Shown here in pieces: positions 40,901-52,657 of a DNA stretch of 64,000 bases. A program made the position numbers and the translations under genes. The stretch lies in contig NC_030384.2 of the NCBI RefSeq assembly GCF_001625215.2, forward strand, positions 45,356,390 through 45,420,389, given 5' to 3'. This DNA comes from Daucus carota subsp. sativus. Its lineage: Eukaryota; Streptophyta; Magnoliopsida; Apiales; Apiaceae. How positions within the stretch are numbered: position 1 is the stretch's first letter; every line of letters begins with the position of its first letter. The notes beneath the pieces were generated by a model that had not been told where the DNA came from, searched no databases, and saw nothing but the letters and a program-made list of their open reading frames with translations.

Positions 40901-40952
40901 GACATGGTTGGATGAAGCCACTCCAAAGGATCAGTATGTTTGGTTCTTCTAG
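37936..40952 (+). CDS. SPP: Sucrose-phosphatase
   Basis: Eight coding exons join in frame: 37936-37995, 38076-38375, 38560-38661, 38837-39031, 39119-39415, 39605-39791, 40729-40775 and 40857-40952. The 427-residue product is the usual size for plant sucrose-phosphatase. The enzyme removes phosphate from sucrose-6-phosphate, the last step of sucrose synthesis in the cytosol. The HAD-fold catalytic motif [12 protein letters not shown] (nucleophile Asp15, acid/base Asp17) is at 14-25, the STGRS motif follows the cap, and the Mg-binding [11 protein letters not shown] block is near residues 200-210. The C-terminal sucrose-phosphatase domain is complete, with [27 protein letters not shown] and [12 protein letters not shown]. 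Intron 6 is the longest (937 bases). The leader is spliced (acceptor at 37913), and a 41-unit TC repeat lies upstream. Confidence 0.95.
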
Positions 40953-41701
40953 CTTGTTGCAAAGGCTAGACTATCAATGATCTGATCACATCACATTTTT
41001 TCATTGTACTTGAATAAATATTACATGAAAGCTGCAATGTCCTTGCATCTGAGGTAATGCAGTATTGCCTGATGAATATACGACTTGCCAGTTATATTGC
41101 ATACAAGCAGGAGCCATCAGAAGTGCAGTTGCCATGTTTTCTTATTATGGCAGAATTATTCAGAAGGAAGAATGTAGCTTTATCAGATGTTTGTTAAACG
41201 ATCTGCTAACAATGTAGCTCACTTCTTAGCAAGGTATAATTGTGATAATGCTGATTGTATTTTCCGAATGAGCAACGCTCTCATCCGGAGTTCGTTGATG
41301 TAATCATGAACGATTTGAGAAATTAATGAAAATTTTCTTTTTCGGCAAAAAATTTCTGGATGGTTGATATATTCGTATTACCCATGTCTAATATGAGCTC
41401 CAAAGATATCTATAAATGCCTTTTGTAGAATTGTGTATTCTAAAGTTAAGAAAAGACAGAAGCAGCCTAAACTATAGGGAAATGAATGATCCTAAATCAA
41501 GACTCCTACCTTTTCGCTTTCACTGTATTATTAGAACATAGATATATTTGAAATCATTTTTCAAATTCCATCAGATTTCCCATATTCATCTGACTCGTCC
41601 TGCCGTGTTTACCCGCGGTCTGACGACCAAACTTCATTCGCTTATGCCACAATCACCTTCCATCTTTTAAACATCAGACATTTATCAATTTTCTGATCAT
41701 C
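40953..41701. other. Intergenic, SPP 3' flank
   Basis: This is 3' UTR of sucrose-phosphatase followed by the short promoter of the next gene in the same direction. Nothing else could be recognised. Confidence 0.5.
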
Positions 41702-42310
41702 ATGTCTACACAGCTCTTTCTCAATTCCTCTCCGTCTCCGAACAAGTACAAGAAGCTGATGAGCGGCCGTTCTTTCAGCAACGCCACGCGACCACGGCTT
41801 AATCGTTCTGCTTTCAACCGGAGTCATTCTTCGCTTAATCCCTCGTCTATCGACGGAAGGCAAATGTTGCTTGCAGAGCAAGAATTGCTGTCCTCATCGC
41901 ATGCACACAGCCCACGTGGCAATCGTCGATTCAACGAGGTTGCAGGGGGGACCACAGCGGAGATTGCAGCCATCGCGTGCTGCGCCCCGTTCAGCATTGC
42001 TGATTTACTCGTGCTGGCAGTGTACAAGGTTCCGACAGGTCTGTGTAGGAAGGCGTTGAGGGAAAAGAGGCGGCGGAGGCTAATGAGGAAGGGGAGCTTG
42101 CTCGTGCCCCTGCGCGGACACGATCATACGTGTGACTGCGGTCACTGTTATGACATGGACGCGGAGTTTCAGACAGGAGATCCGGTGATCATGGCAGAGG
42201 CTATGGAGAATGATGGCGACATGAAGCAGCTGGAGAAGGAGATGTGGGAGCAGTTTTATGGAACTGGCTTCTGGAGGAGTCATTCCAGGGCTGTCAGTGT
42301 CGGCATTTGA
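41702..42310 (+). CDS. Intronless 202-residue plant protein of unknown function
   Basis: A single open frame starts at the first ATG of the region and runs to TGA with no intron. The N-terminal third is rich in Ser, Asn and Arg and looks disordered. Residues 79-130 hold the recognisable core: EVAGGTTAEIAAIACCAPFS, a hydrophobic stretch IADLLVLAVYKVPTGLC, then a basic cluster REKRRRRLMRK. I recall this core (CC-P-x(3)-DL-VLAVYK-P-GLC followed by KRRRRL) from uncharacterised seed-plant proteins. A small Cys/His group lies at residues 140-149 (His140, His142, Cys144, Cys146, His148, Cys149) and might bind a metal. The C-terminal part is acidic, then aromatic (MWEQFYGTGFW). The hydrophobic stretch is too short and isolated to call a membrane protein. 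Base composition is more GC-rich than the flanks, as expected for coding sequence. Confidence 0.85.
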   Translation: MSTQLFLNSSPSPNKYKKLMSGRSFSNATRPRLNRSAFNRSHSSLNPSSIDGRQMLLAEQELLSSSHAHSPRGNRRFNEVAGGTTAEIAAIACCAPFSIADLLVLAVYKVPTGLCRKALREKRRRRLMRKGSLLVPLRGHDHTCDCGHCYDMDAEFQTGDPVIMAEAMENDGDMKQLEKEMWEQFYGTGFWRSHSRAVSVGI

Positions 42311-43323
42311 TTTTGCCTTGAGAGTCAGACCGCCTGCTATGAATGTTTCATGTATACGTGCAGTGACGGAATCAGAAATTCCATCGCGGCTAAGATATTT
42401 TCAAACGGAATCTCTGATAAAAGATTTTTGAATATTTCAATTTTCTCTGGATTAAAAGAAAATATTTTTTGATTTTTGAGGATCGGACGGGTGGAATTTT
42501 GGTTAGTCTAATAACCTTCCCGTATCCTGTGATTGTATATATGAATGTATACTTCTTTATAAAGTATAATTAAGCCTACATATTATAACGAAAATGGGGA
42601 GCTGTATGTCTTTCGTCTCCATAAGTGTTAGTTGTTGTGAGTACGCTAGATTGGAGTTTATTTGGATGATGAATACTGGATTGTTTTTCTGTTCCCCGAG
42701 TTGTTCTCGTCGTATATTCTCTAGTCTTAATCTTACTTGGATCAGCTAATTGTTCGTTTTTGTTTATGAGTTCTGCCAGCAGACATGCATGATAGCCCAT
42801 GTTCATGTTCGGCTCGATAAAAGTTCGATTTCTTACCGGCATAAATATATACACAGAATAATTTGAGCCGGTTCAAAGATTTAGTGATCGTATTTAATTT
42901 TTATAGTAATTTACCTGCAGAATGTATATAATTTCCGAGATTACGAATAAAAAGGTGATCTCAGTGTAATTCAATCTTTAACCGAGTCCTCTAACTGTTT
43001 AAGGATGAAGTAGAATCTCTTCCTGGTACACACCTGTAAAATAATAAAATATCAAGTTTGAATGCAGAGTAGATGAGTAATACTGTGACTATCAGGGACA
43101 GCCTAACAGTGAGCTTGGCGGTGGCTTTGAAATGAACATCAAACGGCCATTATTTTAAGGGAGAGTCGTCAGCGAATGATACAGGGCGCTGGATTATTAT
43201 TCTCTTTTTTGAATATTATGACATTGAAAAGCGAGACGAAGAAGATGAAGTAATTCGCTATGGTGAAACGTAAATTTTGATTATTAAGCGAGAGATTTGA
43301 TGAGTAAAGTTTGAATTTTATTA

Positions 43324-43558
43324 CTCTCTCCGTCTCATTTTAGTTGTCACATTTCTATTTTTTGACCAAAAATTATAAATCACTCACTCGTTATTTTAAA
43401 AAACTGAAAATTACATCTTAAAGTAGATTGAAAACTATTTCTGATGACATATTTTTTTTATTTTTTCAATTGATAAAATATTAATAAATATCAGTCAAAC
43501 GTTAGTCAATTTGACCGGCACAAAACCAAATGTGACAACTAAAAAGGGACGGAGGTAG
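43324..43558. mobile_element. Stowaway-like MITE with long inverted ends
   Basis: The 235-bp element is flanked by TA on each side. Its ends pair over about 30 bases with few mismatches: the left end CTCTCTCCGTCTCATTTTAG continues into TTGTCACATTT, and the right end is the reverse complement type AAATGTGACAA leading to AAGGGACGGAGGTAG. Inside, GACCAAAAA and TCAATTTGACC blocks match other Stowaway copies in this window. Confidence 0.85.
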
Positions 43559-44918
43559 TATATAAACTTCAGCTTGACAAGTATTTTAAATCTCCGATTA
43601 ATTACCAATCAATCTGATTAATCCCCGACTGATTCAATTAAAGTCATGCTAATTTTGTGACTTCACCGATTAAGTTTGATGCCCGCTTTTTACACGCTTT
43701 TTACAACATTGTCTCTATATATATTCATCAAAAGTCATGTTAATTATAAAAAGACAGACATTTAATACATTATTTATGATATTAACTTAATATACTCCAA
43801 TTCGAAAAAACAGTACATAAAAATCATAGATAATATACAGATATCATCTGGGCAAGATTATTTAAAAAAATGATATGAAAAATTAAAAGTAAACGCATCT
43901 GTGAATATATTCAAAATCATACTTTATCTTGATTCACTGAATCATAAATATTTAAGACAAATATGATATTTAAATAATATAAAGTACTAATTTTATCCCA
44001 ACACATAAAATTCCAATAAAAATATTTTTTTTTAAATATCATTAGGCTTGCTCGTGATATATATTTGTATAATCTAATTCATATCCGGCGGGTCTACTTT
44101 AATTTAGCAGGGGTGATTGGCATTAGTTTAAAAAAAAACATATCATAAAGATTAGATACTCGTTTGGTTGGTTTGATATGGGTTGTCAATTATTGTGAAA
44201 GGGAAAACAAAGTGAGTTGTTACTTTTTGTATTACTATAAAACCAAACATTATACAAGCGCAATAAAGAAAGTGAGAAACGCGTAGGGAAAGTTAGGAAG
44301 CAATTGCTACACCGACACATACCACAATACGAAGAAATGGCCACGTTACTGTATGGCCTGTTTTTGCTTTGGCTCTCTACAAAGCCAATCATCCCAAAAT
44401 TATAATAATGCTGCCACTATTATAAATGCATTAAACATGATCTTTTTGTATTCCTTTTCCAAGTTGGAGATATGTCCCCACCCTCCATTGTTGCGGTAGA
44501 GCATCTCCGGTTAAAAATGAATGAATATGTAAGATATCTTTTTCTGATAATACCTATTAAATTGATTGATTAATATTTTGAAAAATGATATATTGTTACT
44601 ATTTCAAATTATTTTAAATAGAATAAATTATTTTAATATAATAATAGATAATAGACAATATAGTCAATATTATTGGGTTGACCATATTTTGAGATAATGA
44701 TAATATCGATTGGAATGAACAAAATCCTATATATTATAAATCTATAATTTATAATCACAATATAATTTATTGAATGTTAGCTAAAAGTTCTGAAGGGTAA
44801 AAACCTAAAAATATTAAAATTACAGTGTGCATACGCTGGACTGGCCCGAACAACTTAGGTTTGAGGTTGAGGCTCTTTACTTAAGGTGGAGATCGGGATT
44901 GATAAAATATACGAATTT

Positions 44919-45024
44919 GAAAACAAAGTGTTGGTGTGGTGGTAGAGCTCCTGTACCCTTTTGCGGGAGGTCGGGAGTTCGACTCTCCACGTGTGTGTAA
45001 TCAATTAGCAAAAAAAAAAATAAA
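44919..45024 (+). mobile_element. tRNA-derived SINE with 15-bp target duplication
   Basis: The segment carries a pol III A-box-like TGGTGGTAGAGCTC and a B-box-like GGGAGTTCGACTCTCC, the pattern of a tRNA-derived SINE head, and ends in an A-rich tail (aaaaaaaaaataaa). It is flanked by a perfect direct repeat aaaatatacgaattt, at 44904-44918 and 45025-45039. At about 106 bp it is a short, intact-looking copy. It does not fold as a real tRNA gene. Confidence 0.82.
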
Positions 45025-45307
45025 AAAATATACGAATTTACACGATTAATATATTTAGTTTCTTGAATGATCAATAAAATAAAAGCTCGATAAAATATTA
45101 GAACTGTGAGAACTCGCTTATTAACATATTCCAATAACTTAAATTTTCGATTTATCCTCGATTCCTTTTCAGATGACCGAAGAAGCAAATGTAAGTTAAC
45201 ACAACCTAGTTCACCTCTGTTTTCCCCCCTCGTAAATGTGGTTCGCCTTTGTAATTAACAGATTTGTAATTTGTTAGTATTTTTTTTTTAAAAAAAAGAA
45301 ATTTCCA

Positions 45308-45571
45308 TTAAACTGAAGAATCTCGCAAAACAGCCTCTTCCAAACAAGAAAGGAGAGACATAAAATCACAATGACAATTAACTAAACAGGGTAAACGAGC
45401 AAATTCATGAGTTACTCTATTAGCATGATTCTTAACAAAATGAACAGAAATGTTAACTAATTCCCTCAGGAGCGTCTTACATTGCTGAATCACTTCTCCC
45501 ACTTCCAACAAATTCCTTGACATGCTTTTGAGACCAAGAACTACCGGCATAGAATCAGTTTCCACCTCCAA
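45308..45571 (-). mobile_element. LINE fragment: RNase H-like domain
   Basis: The minus-strand frame has the plant LINE RNase H signature: EVETDSMPVVLGL, then ISVHFVKNHANRVTHEFARL, then CLEEAVLRDSS near the stop. On the minus strand an A/T-rich tract follows the stop (about 45283-45300), as expected of a LINE 3' end. Only the last part of the second open frame is left; reverse transcriptase and endonuclease are absent, so this is a 5'-truncated copy. A single-domain host gene of the RVT_3 type is less likely, since no leader or start context is seen. Confidence 0.6.
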
Positions 45572-47841
45572 TCTCCGATTTATTTTGCATCATTTAATAT
45601 TTTTTGTTAATGTTAAATTACTCTAATAACTGATAATTAAAACTTATTTGTTAAGAGTCAATCGGATTGAAATATCACCTACCAAGGCAACCCTACCGTG
45701 TCCACTAAATAAAACTATATTTAAACTAATCTGATTTTGTAATTTATAGTAGAGTTTATAGTATTAAAGTTATAATATTCACCAACCAGGTTCTTGTTTT
45801 TCTCTCAACTTTATACAAGGACCTCTGACCAAATATTATTCTGTGTGCTTCATTTGTACGGTTGTTGCGTGCTGTATCGGTGTATCCCATCATTATCTCC
45901 TTGCCTTACGTCTTTGCTGTAAATGTCATTTTATTTAATTTTCATTTAAATTAATTCACACTGGACAACGATTTTTAAAAAGGACGCTTATTTAGCACAA
46001 ACGGAGGATGAGTTTTTATTAATTGAAATGAATATTATAAGACGGTGAGAACACTGTGCGGTTATTTTATGCATACAGACATTATTGTACAAAACTATAA
46101 TTTGACTAGCAGTATGCCTAATGAAGAAATAATAATTTGGCTAAACGATTTGTTTAGTTGCCGACAGTCTAAATTATTAACAAAGTTTGTTTTTCAGACG
46201 GCGATGCAACTTTAACAATTTTTCTCAAGACAGATTTTTATGAACAGGTTGGACAACAGAATACGTACAAAAATATACTATATGAAATATGACGCTGGAA
46301 GGAGCCGCAACCGACGAACGCGCGTGCTCCACAGTCCGGCCCATGCTGGTCTGTAGGTCGAATAAAACTAAACTGGAATTCGAAAAATTAAACCGAAACT
46401 AATTTCGATTCGATCCTAATTTTTTAGAGAACTGGTTTATTTGATCCGGATGTCATATGCATAATATCAATTTGAATAGAGATATTTTAATATTCAATTA
46501 CAAAAAAATATTATATATATAAGTTAACGATCAAATACATACCTGTTTTTAAATACAAAATAAATATATGTATATATATTCGTTCACTCTAAAATGTTTT
46601 CTATAGATGAGATATTCCATCTCTTTCGGATAATTTAAGCGATAGGAATAATCAAGCACCTTGAAAATGTTATTTTTACTATTTTTTATTAGATATAATT
46701 TTGCCAAATATATTATATTTATTACATGTTATTGAGTATCACTATATTTTCCGCAAAATTGAGTTCTTCTCAATAGAATCAAAATCTATATACTGATAAA
46801 ATTGATTAATTAACCTCTTTCCACAAATTACAGGAATATAAGAAAATATACAATCTAAGAACATCTGGATAATTTGTTCATGTGATAACCTGAAAAAATT
46901 TCATCAATCATCGCTGAAACAATAGATATATGAGAGAGTTAAAATATATTATATCGATAAAACCAAACAATAATAATAATATATATTGAGGAGTTCCTCT
47001 TATAATTCGTAGCAATAAAAAAATCAATATAACATTTATAAGAGCATTTTCAATAGGAAATATCAAAACAGTTGATTAATATAAAATAAAAAACAATAAT
47101 TAAAATTTATCGAAATTGAGGAGATCATGTGAAATTTGATGATATCATATGTGTCCATATTTATGTGCTTTTATTATTTTAGTGACTCATTTCCTTGTAA
47201 AAATTATTGATAGACGCTTATCCGAAATCTCACGTATATCCTATTTCATCATGAAAAACTGAATTTAAAAAAAAATTGCCAGGTTATATTTAGTTCACAA
47301 ATAATCGTCTTTTAATCTTAATTAAAAGTAGAGCAATGACATTTGTTGCCGCAGTTTGATCAATAAAAAATGATCCGCTGTAATTATTATATTTCTGAAT
47401 AAATATCTCGAATAACGAAAGTATGTTACAGAGGGTCAAAATTATTTATTTATACAAAATATGTATTTTCAGTTAAGGGCAAAAATAGAGACGCAACCCT
47501 CATCTAAAAAGCAAAAGAAAAACCCGTGTAAGTTAAATAACGAAAAAAGAAAGCAAGAGCAAGCTGTAAATATGTGAAAACGAGGGTTGCTTCCCTTGAC
47601 CACCACCTCTAATAATGAACAACTTAATCGCACCTTTATTAACAAAAAGTAGAAGTCGTTTTTATCCTCACTTTACTCCCGAGTCCTATTACATCACCTA
47701 TTCACGATTCACCTCACCACTCCCACTCCTATTACTACCTTCATGTTTCCAGTTGTCTCAACTCACCATTCCCCTCCAACCACTACCCCCTTTCCTTTCC
47801 CTCTCCCTCTTTCCATTTCCCACCATTCCACCCTTTATTAA

Positions 47842-47902
47842 CACACACACACAAACCTAGACCAAACATAACTCAACCTTAAAAACACACACACACACAC
47901 AT
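47842..47902. repeat. CA-rich simple repeats in FLA leader
   Basis: Two short runs of CA units (about 47842-47852 and 47886-47902) directly precede the fasciclin-like gene's start codon. A pyrimidine-rich stretch at about 47760-47835 lies before them. Confidence 0.7.
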
Positions 47903-47914
47903 TGTAACTCAGAC

Positions 47915-50176
47915 ATGGCATCTCACCAGATCTGTATTCCTCTTCTCCTTATTTCTCTCCTTGTTATTACAACAACCACCGCATTACAACCTCAAATCAA
48001 CTCCAACTCTGTCCTGGTCGCACTTCTCGACTCACGTTACACCGAACTCTCCGAACTCATCGAGAAAGCCCTTTTATTACAAACCCTAGAACAAGCACTC
48101 ACTCAACACAATCTCACTATTTTCGCACCCAACAACCAGGCTCTGAACCGGAATCTCGACCCGGAGTTCAAGCAGTTCCTCCTGGAGCCCCGGAATCTCA
48201 AATCTCTGCAGAATCTGTTGTTGTTTCACATCGTGCCTTCTCGCATTCACTCATCTCATTGGCCGGCGAAGCACAAAACGCTGGGGAACAATGATAATCA
48301 TTTCTTGTCATTGACTGGGAGCTCCGGTGAGAAGTTCGTGGGCCGGGTCAGGGTGACCCGACCCGAGGACATAACCCGACCCGACGGGGTTATTCACGGC
48401 ATTGAGCGGTTTTTAATCCCGAGATCCGTTCAGGAGGATTTTAACTCGCGGAGGAGTTTGAGATCCATCTCCGCGGTTTTACCCGAAGGAGCTCCGGAAG
48501 TTGACCCGAGAACAAACCGGTTGAAAAAACCGGCTCAAGTGCCCGTCGGCGCGCCGCCGGTTCTTCCAGTGTTCGACGCGTTGGCTCCCGGTCCATCTCT
48601 AGCTCCGGCGCCGGCTCCTGGTCCCGGTGGTCCACGTCATCATTTCGACGGTGAGAGTCAGGTAAAAGACTTTATTCAAACGCTACTACATTATGGTGGG
48701 TACAATGAAATGGCGGATATTTTAGTTAATTTGACGTCGTTAGCTTCTGAAATGGGGCGATTAGTATCGGAGGGATATGTTATAACTGTGTTAGCTCCTA
48801 ATGATGAAGCGATGGCTAAATTAACTACTGATCAATTAAGTGAGCCCGGGGCACCGGAACAGATAATGTACTATCATATAATCCCCGAGTACCAGACCGA
48901 AGAGAGTATGTATAATTCTGTGAGGAGGTTTGGTAAGGTGAATTATGATACATTGAGATTGCCACATAAGGTTGTTGCTGAGGAGGCTGATGGTTCGGTT
49001 AAGTTTGGGAAGGGAGAGGGTTCAGCTTATTTGTTTGACCCGGATATTTACACCGATGGGAGGATTTCGGTGCAGGGGATTGATGGGGTTTTGTTTCCTG
49101 TTGAGGAAGAAGAGAGTAAGGTGGTGAAGAAGGTGCCTCCTGCAGGTGTTTCGAAGGTTGTTGCCAAGCAAAGAAGAGGTTTGTTTTGGTAACATTATAA
49201 ATTTTGTTGTGTAAATTATATTGGTAGATGAATATGTTTATACGTAGATGAATGTTTCTTATGTATTGTTGCAATTTGAGTGAATATAGATAATAGCCGG
49301 AGAATGTTTCCGGTGGTTCCTTCATTCTTTGTCAATTTTATACAAATTGGATGAACAAAAGAGTTACTCCATAATGTTTTTACTGCATTTTTTATGAGAA
49401 TTTTGTGTCAATGAGTAAAGAGAAGGTATATCCTTATATTTTTTTAACAGTGAGAATGTGCTGGAAAGCAAATAGCTAGTTATATGGTGTAGCTGGATTG
49501 TGGTGAATGTAATGCTTGATTGTTGTTCACTTATTCTTGATGGTGCTTGTGGGTCTAATGGGATTAGAACTTTCTTTTGGGTAGCTGGCTACTATATTAA
49601 ATGTAGTCCCTTAATTATTTTTTTTGAGTCTATGCGGGTTAAAACATCTAAGCTGATGAAACCTAAATGAATGCAGGTTAAAATTTCTGAGCTGATGAAA
49701 CCTAAATGAATGTAAAGACCAATTTAATTTGACCATTTAGGAAAGTTTTCCTGTTGATGGTAAATAATTGTCCATTACTACTATGCTGGTATGCTTCTTT
49801 TTAGCTGTCATGGTTGTTAGCATTACTTTAGCCTTGAGCAGTAGGTGTGGTTTAGTGTCGGTGTGAAGTAATTTAGTGGCCTCTCCATTATGGTATTATT
49901 CTCATCAGTGGTAGGAGCCCCTGTGGACCAAGTTTCATTATTGTACAGAGATGTGACAATCAAGCTCCAGACTAGATGGTTTGTTCTGTGATTTAACCCA
50001 TATTAAGTGTGTCTTTGCTACGTTACGATCTGAGATTAGTATCAAGTGTTGGTATTTTATTTGAACATTAGATGGTTATTTCAACTTTTCTAATACCTAA
50101 AGTTGTGACAGGTAAGTTGATGGAAGTAACATGTAGTTTGCTTGGTCCCTTTACTCGTCTTTCTACCTGTCATTGA
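47915..50176 (+). CDS. Fasciclin-like arabinogalactan protein, FLA15-18 group
   Basis: Two coding exons, 47915-49178 and 50112-50176, give 442 residues. The protein should be secreted to the wall: the first 24 or so residues form a signal peptide (LLLISLLVITTTTA). Two fasciclin domains follow, about 30-170 (LTIFAPNNQAL, LLLFHIVPSRI) and 255-395 (ITVLAPNDEAM, MYYHIIPEY). Between them lies a Pro/Ala-rich arabinogalactan glycomodule (LAPGPSLAPAPAPGPGGP), and there are NLT glycosylation sites. The second exon adds GKLMEVTCSLLGPFTRLSTC, the Cys-bearing tail expected of FLA15-18, which lack a GPI anchor signal. Without splicing the frame would stop after GLFW, losing that tail. The donor (gaagag|gtttgt) is weak but usable, and the acceptor is ttgtgacag. 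The intron is 933 bases. Confidence 0.93.
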
Positions 50177-52657
50177 AATTCCACGCCAAAGAAATACACG
50201 AAGAAATTTTAATCATGCTATAAAAGTGCACCAAGGTAAACTTGCCACAACTCTAGTGAATTCTTTTAACCAAGTCCGAATTATGCAGATTTCTAATCTT
50301 CACATGAACTTTCTGCCGGCAGTTTTAGGTATCAAGAACGGAGATGCTCATCCAAAGCGAAACCCTCACAAAAAAGGAGATATTTTTTTATTTGTTAATC
50401 ACTCTGTAATTACTAATTTTTTGGTTCTCTGTTTGTTTCTTTCTTCTTTGTCATACTTTAATATGAAATTGCACATATATACTAGTCATAGAAGAATACT
50501 TTTGGCTATCAAAAAGTTGTGTGCTTTGTTTTTATATATTTTAGAATCATTCAATTAAAAAAATTGGTTGTTGAAGTTGAAGTGTGGGGTAGGCAATGCA
50601 TTATTCTTTTTCAAGAAACAAGATCATTATCAGTGATACAGATGTTTCACTGGTCTTGACAGCTATACACCTCCTGCCTGTACATGTATGTATGTACAAT
50701 GTTAGCAGAGTCCAGGAGGTAACTTGAATTGCTGGTTTGATGAGGAAAGAAGTCTGAATTAGTAAAATTGTGGTGGGGGAGTGTAGTATTCATTATTGTT
50801 ACTGAACAGACTAGTCATTTGTCATTGTGTGTAATGTGTGTGCATGTTCTCTGTTTCTCTCTTCACAACTGTGTTGGGTTTATAAATTGATATGAGCATA
50901 AACAGCTGGAATGAGCTGCCACTAGCACGAATATGTTGTGTTGCTGGTAATGGATCCATTTGACTTTTGGTTCATATCTTTTATTCTTTTCTTTAGAGAC
51001 AAGGCCATTTTTGTTATTAGAAGCCGAGGACAAGAGAATTGGTCCATAGATGGCCCCGGATGTTACTGCTTCCATACTTACTTTTAGGCTTTCTTTTGTT
51101 TTCATCTTCCCCAACTTTTTGTCATTAAATACCTGTATCATAGGGTCGTTTGATTTAACAGAAGTGGATTAAGTAAATTCGAACTTAAACAGAAGTGGAT
51201 TAAGTAAATTTTTGAATAATGTGACTTGTAAAAATAATATAGATTCTTATTAAAAATAGAGTTAACACTTAACATACACTACAGTATTTTCTTTTTGAAC
51301 ATCAACTTATCGTATCATGTTAAACCCATCAACTTGCTAGGGAATGGGAATCATGTAATTACCCAGATCGTAGTAGTTTTGATAGAGTCTTGATTCCGAG
51401 CTCAGTTAAATATTGTATTGAGATGGATTTGAAATGTTAATAAAATTCCCAGCTTTTCGTCAAAAAAAAAAAAAAAAAGTTGGCACGTGAGAGTCTAGAC
51501 ATGGGTGTCAAAACATAAACATGACAAGACCCGGAAATTTGATAATACTTAATTTGAAAAATTGTGAATTATAACATGTTCTATGAATTTTAATTTAGTT
51601 TTCAACTACTTATAAAAATAGATATTCTTCAATTCAACAATCAAAATAAAATTACAGTCGTGACCTTAATTAAAAACCAAACATGCTCCCTGTCTTCCAT
51701 TTGAAAAGAATGTTTTACATATAAATAGAATATTTCTTGCCACAGCCCACCTGATCAGATGATCACCGTCTGCTCTTTGTATATGATAGTGACACACAGA
51801 GTAGATTTATAAGTAATCCGGGGGAAATGTAACTAAATCTAAATCGCAAATGTAACAAAGGTTTATAGTCAAGAAGATTAGAATAAAAAGCTACAGACGA
51901 AAGGAATGACGAATGAGTTTATCGCAGAAAATTTGTTTTATTTACAAATATAATATAATGATATAGTATAAAATTTTAAATAAATTCAAATTTAACATAA
52001 ATATTATACATAATGAATATTTGACACGAATTTGATATTACTCTCTTAATTTGATGGAAAGTTTACACCCAAAATAATATTACGATCAAATGATGGAGAG
52101 TATTACCTTGTTTTTTTTTTTTTTGCCGCGAAAAAACAGGAAAAAGTAAATTACGTTGTTTAAGTGTTGTATCATAAATTCTTTTATCAGGTTTTATTGA
52201 TTTTGTTTTTTTATTTATGTATTGCAAGGAAATGAAAGGACATTGAGAACAAAATTAATGGCAATGCATAATTCCGACAATAATATAAATCAAACCGTAG
52301 AAGAAAAAGAGAATAAAGGTTTATATATTTAATTTTTAGAGTTTCTATGTTAAATGGGCTGACAGCAAAATTATAGAATGCATAACTTGCAAATCGAGCT
52401 AAGCAGCCACCAGCTTGCACTGATGCAATAATTTTATTTCAGATAAAACTTTGCTTTGGGCCTTTTACCAAACAACATTCATTCACACATTTACAAGAAA
52501 TATAGTAAAGAACACGTGCAATATTTCACAAGAACTGTGCAGACATGATCACATAGCTTTCACAAACAATTTGTCAACAGAAATATGCACAAAGAACTGG
52601 ACATAAACTTCTGAAAAAACTACAAGGTACAAGTTTTGATATACAAACCATGTTTTC
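50177..52657. other. Intergenic, convergent 3' ends
   Basis: This is the 3' flank of the fasciclin-like gene and of the WVD2-like gene, which converge. An open frame at 50142-50558 overlaps the last FLA exon and is not a gene. A 16-base A run occurs at about 51463-51478. No transposon with clear ends was found. Confidence 0.45.

Larger units (their letters stand above)
42311..47914. other. Large AT-rich intergenic region with transposon remains
   Basis: About 5.6 kb without a gene. It holds a Stowaway MITE (43324-43558), a SINE (44919-45024) and a LINE RNase H scrap (45308-45571). The rest is AT-rich and unassigned. The right end, from about 47600, is promoter and pyrimidine-rich leader of the fasciclin-like gene, with CA repeats just before its ATG. 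Confidence 0.55.

Noticed and set aside
44930-45000. tRNA gene
   Set aside because: A-box and B-box are present, but the arms do not pair as a tRNA and an A-tail plus target duplication follow; it is a SINE.
50142-50558. 138-codon plus-strand open frame
   Set aside because: It overlaps the last exon of the fasciclin-like gene in another frame and reads into 3' UTR; its protein is of no known type.
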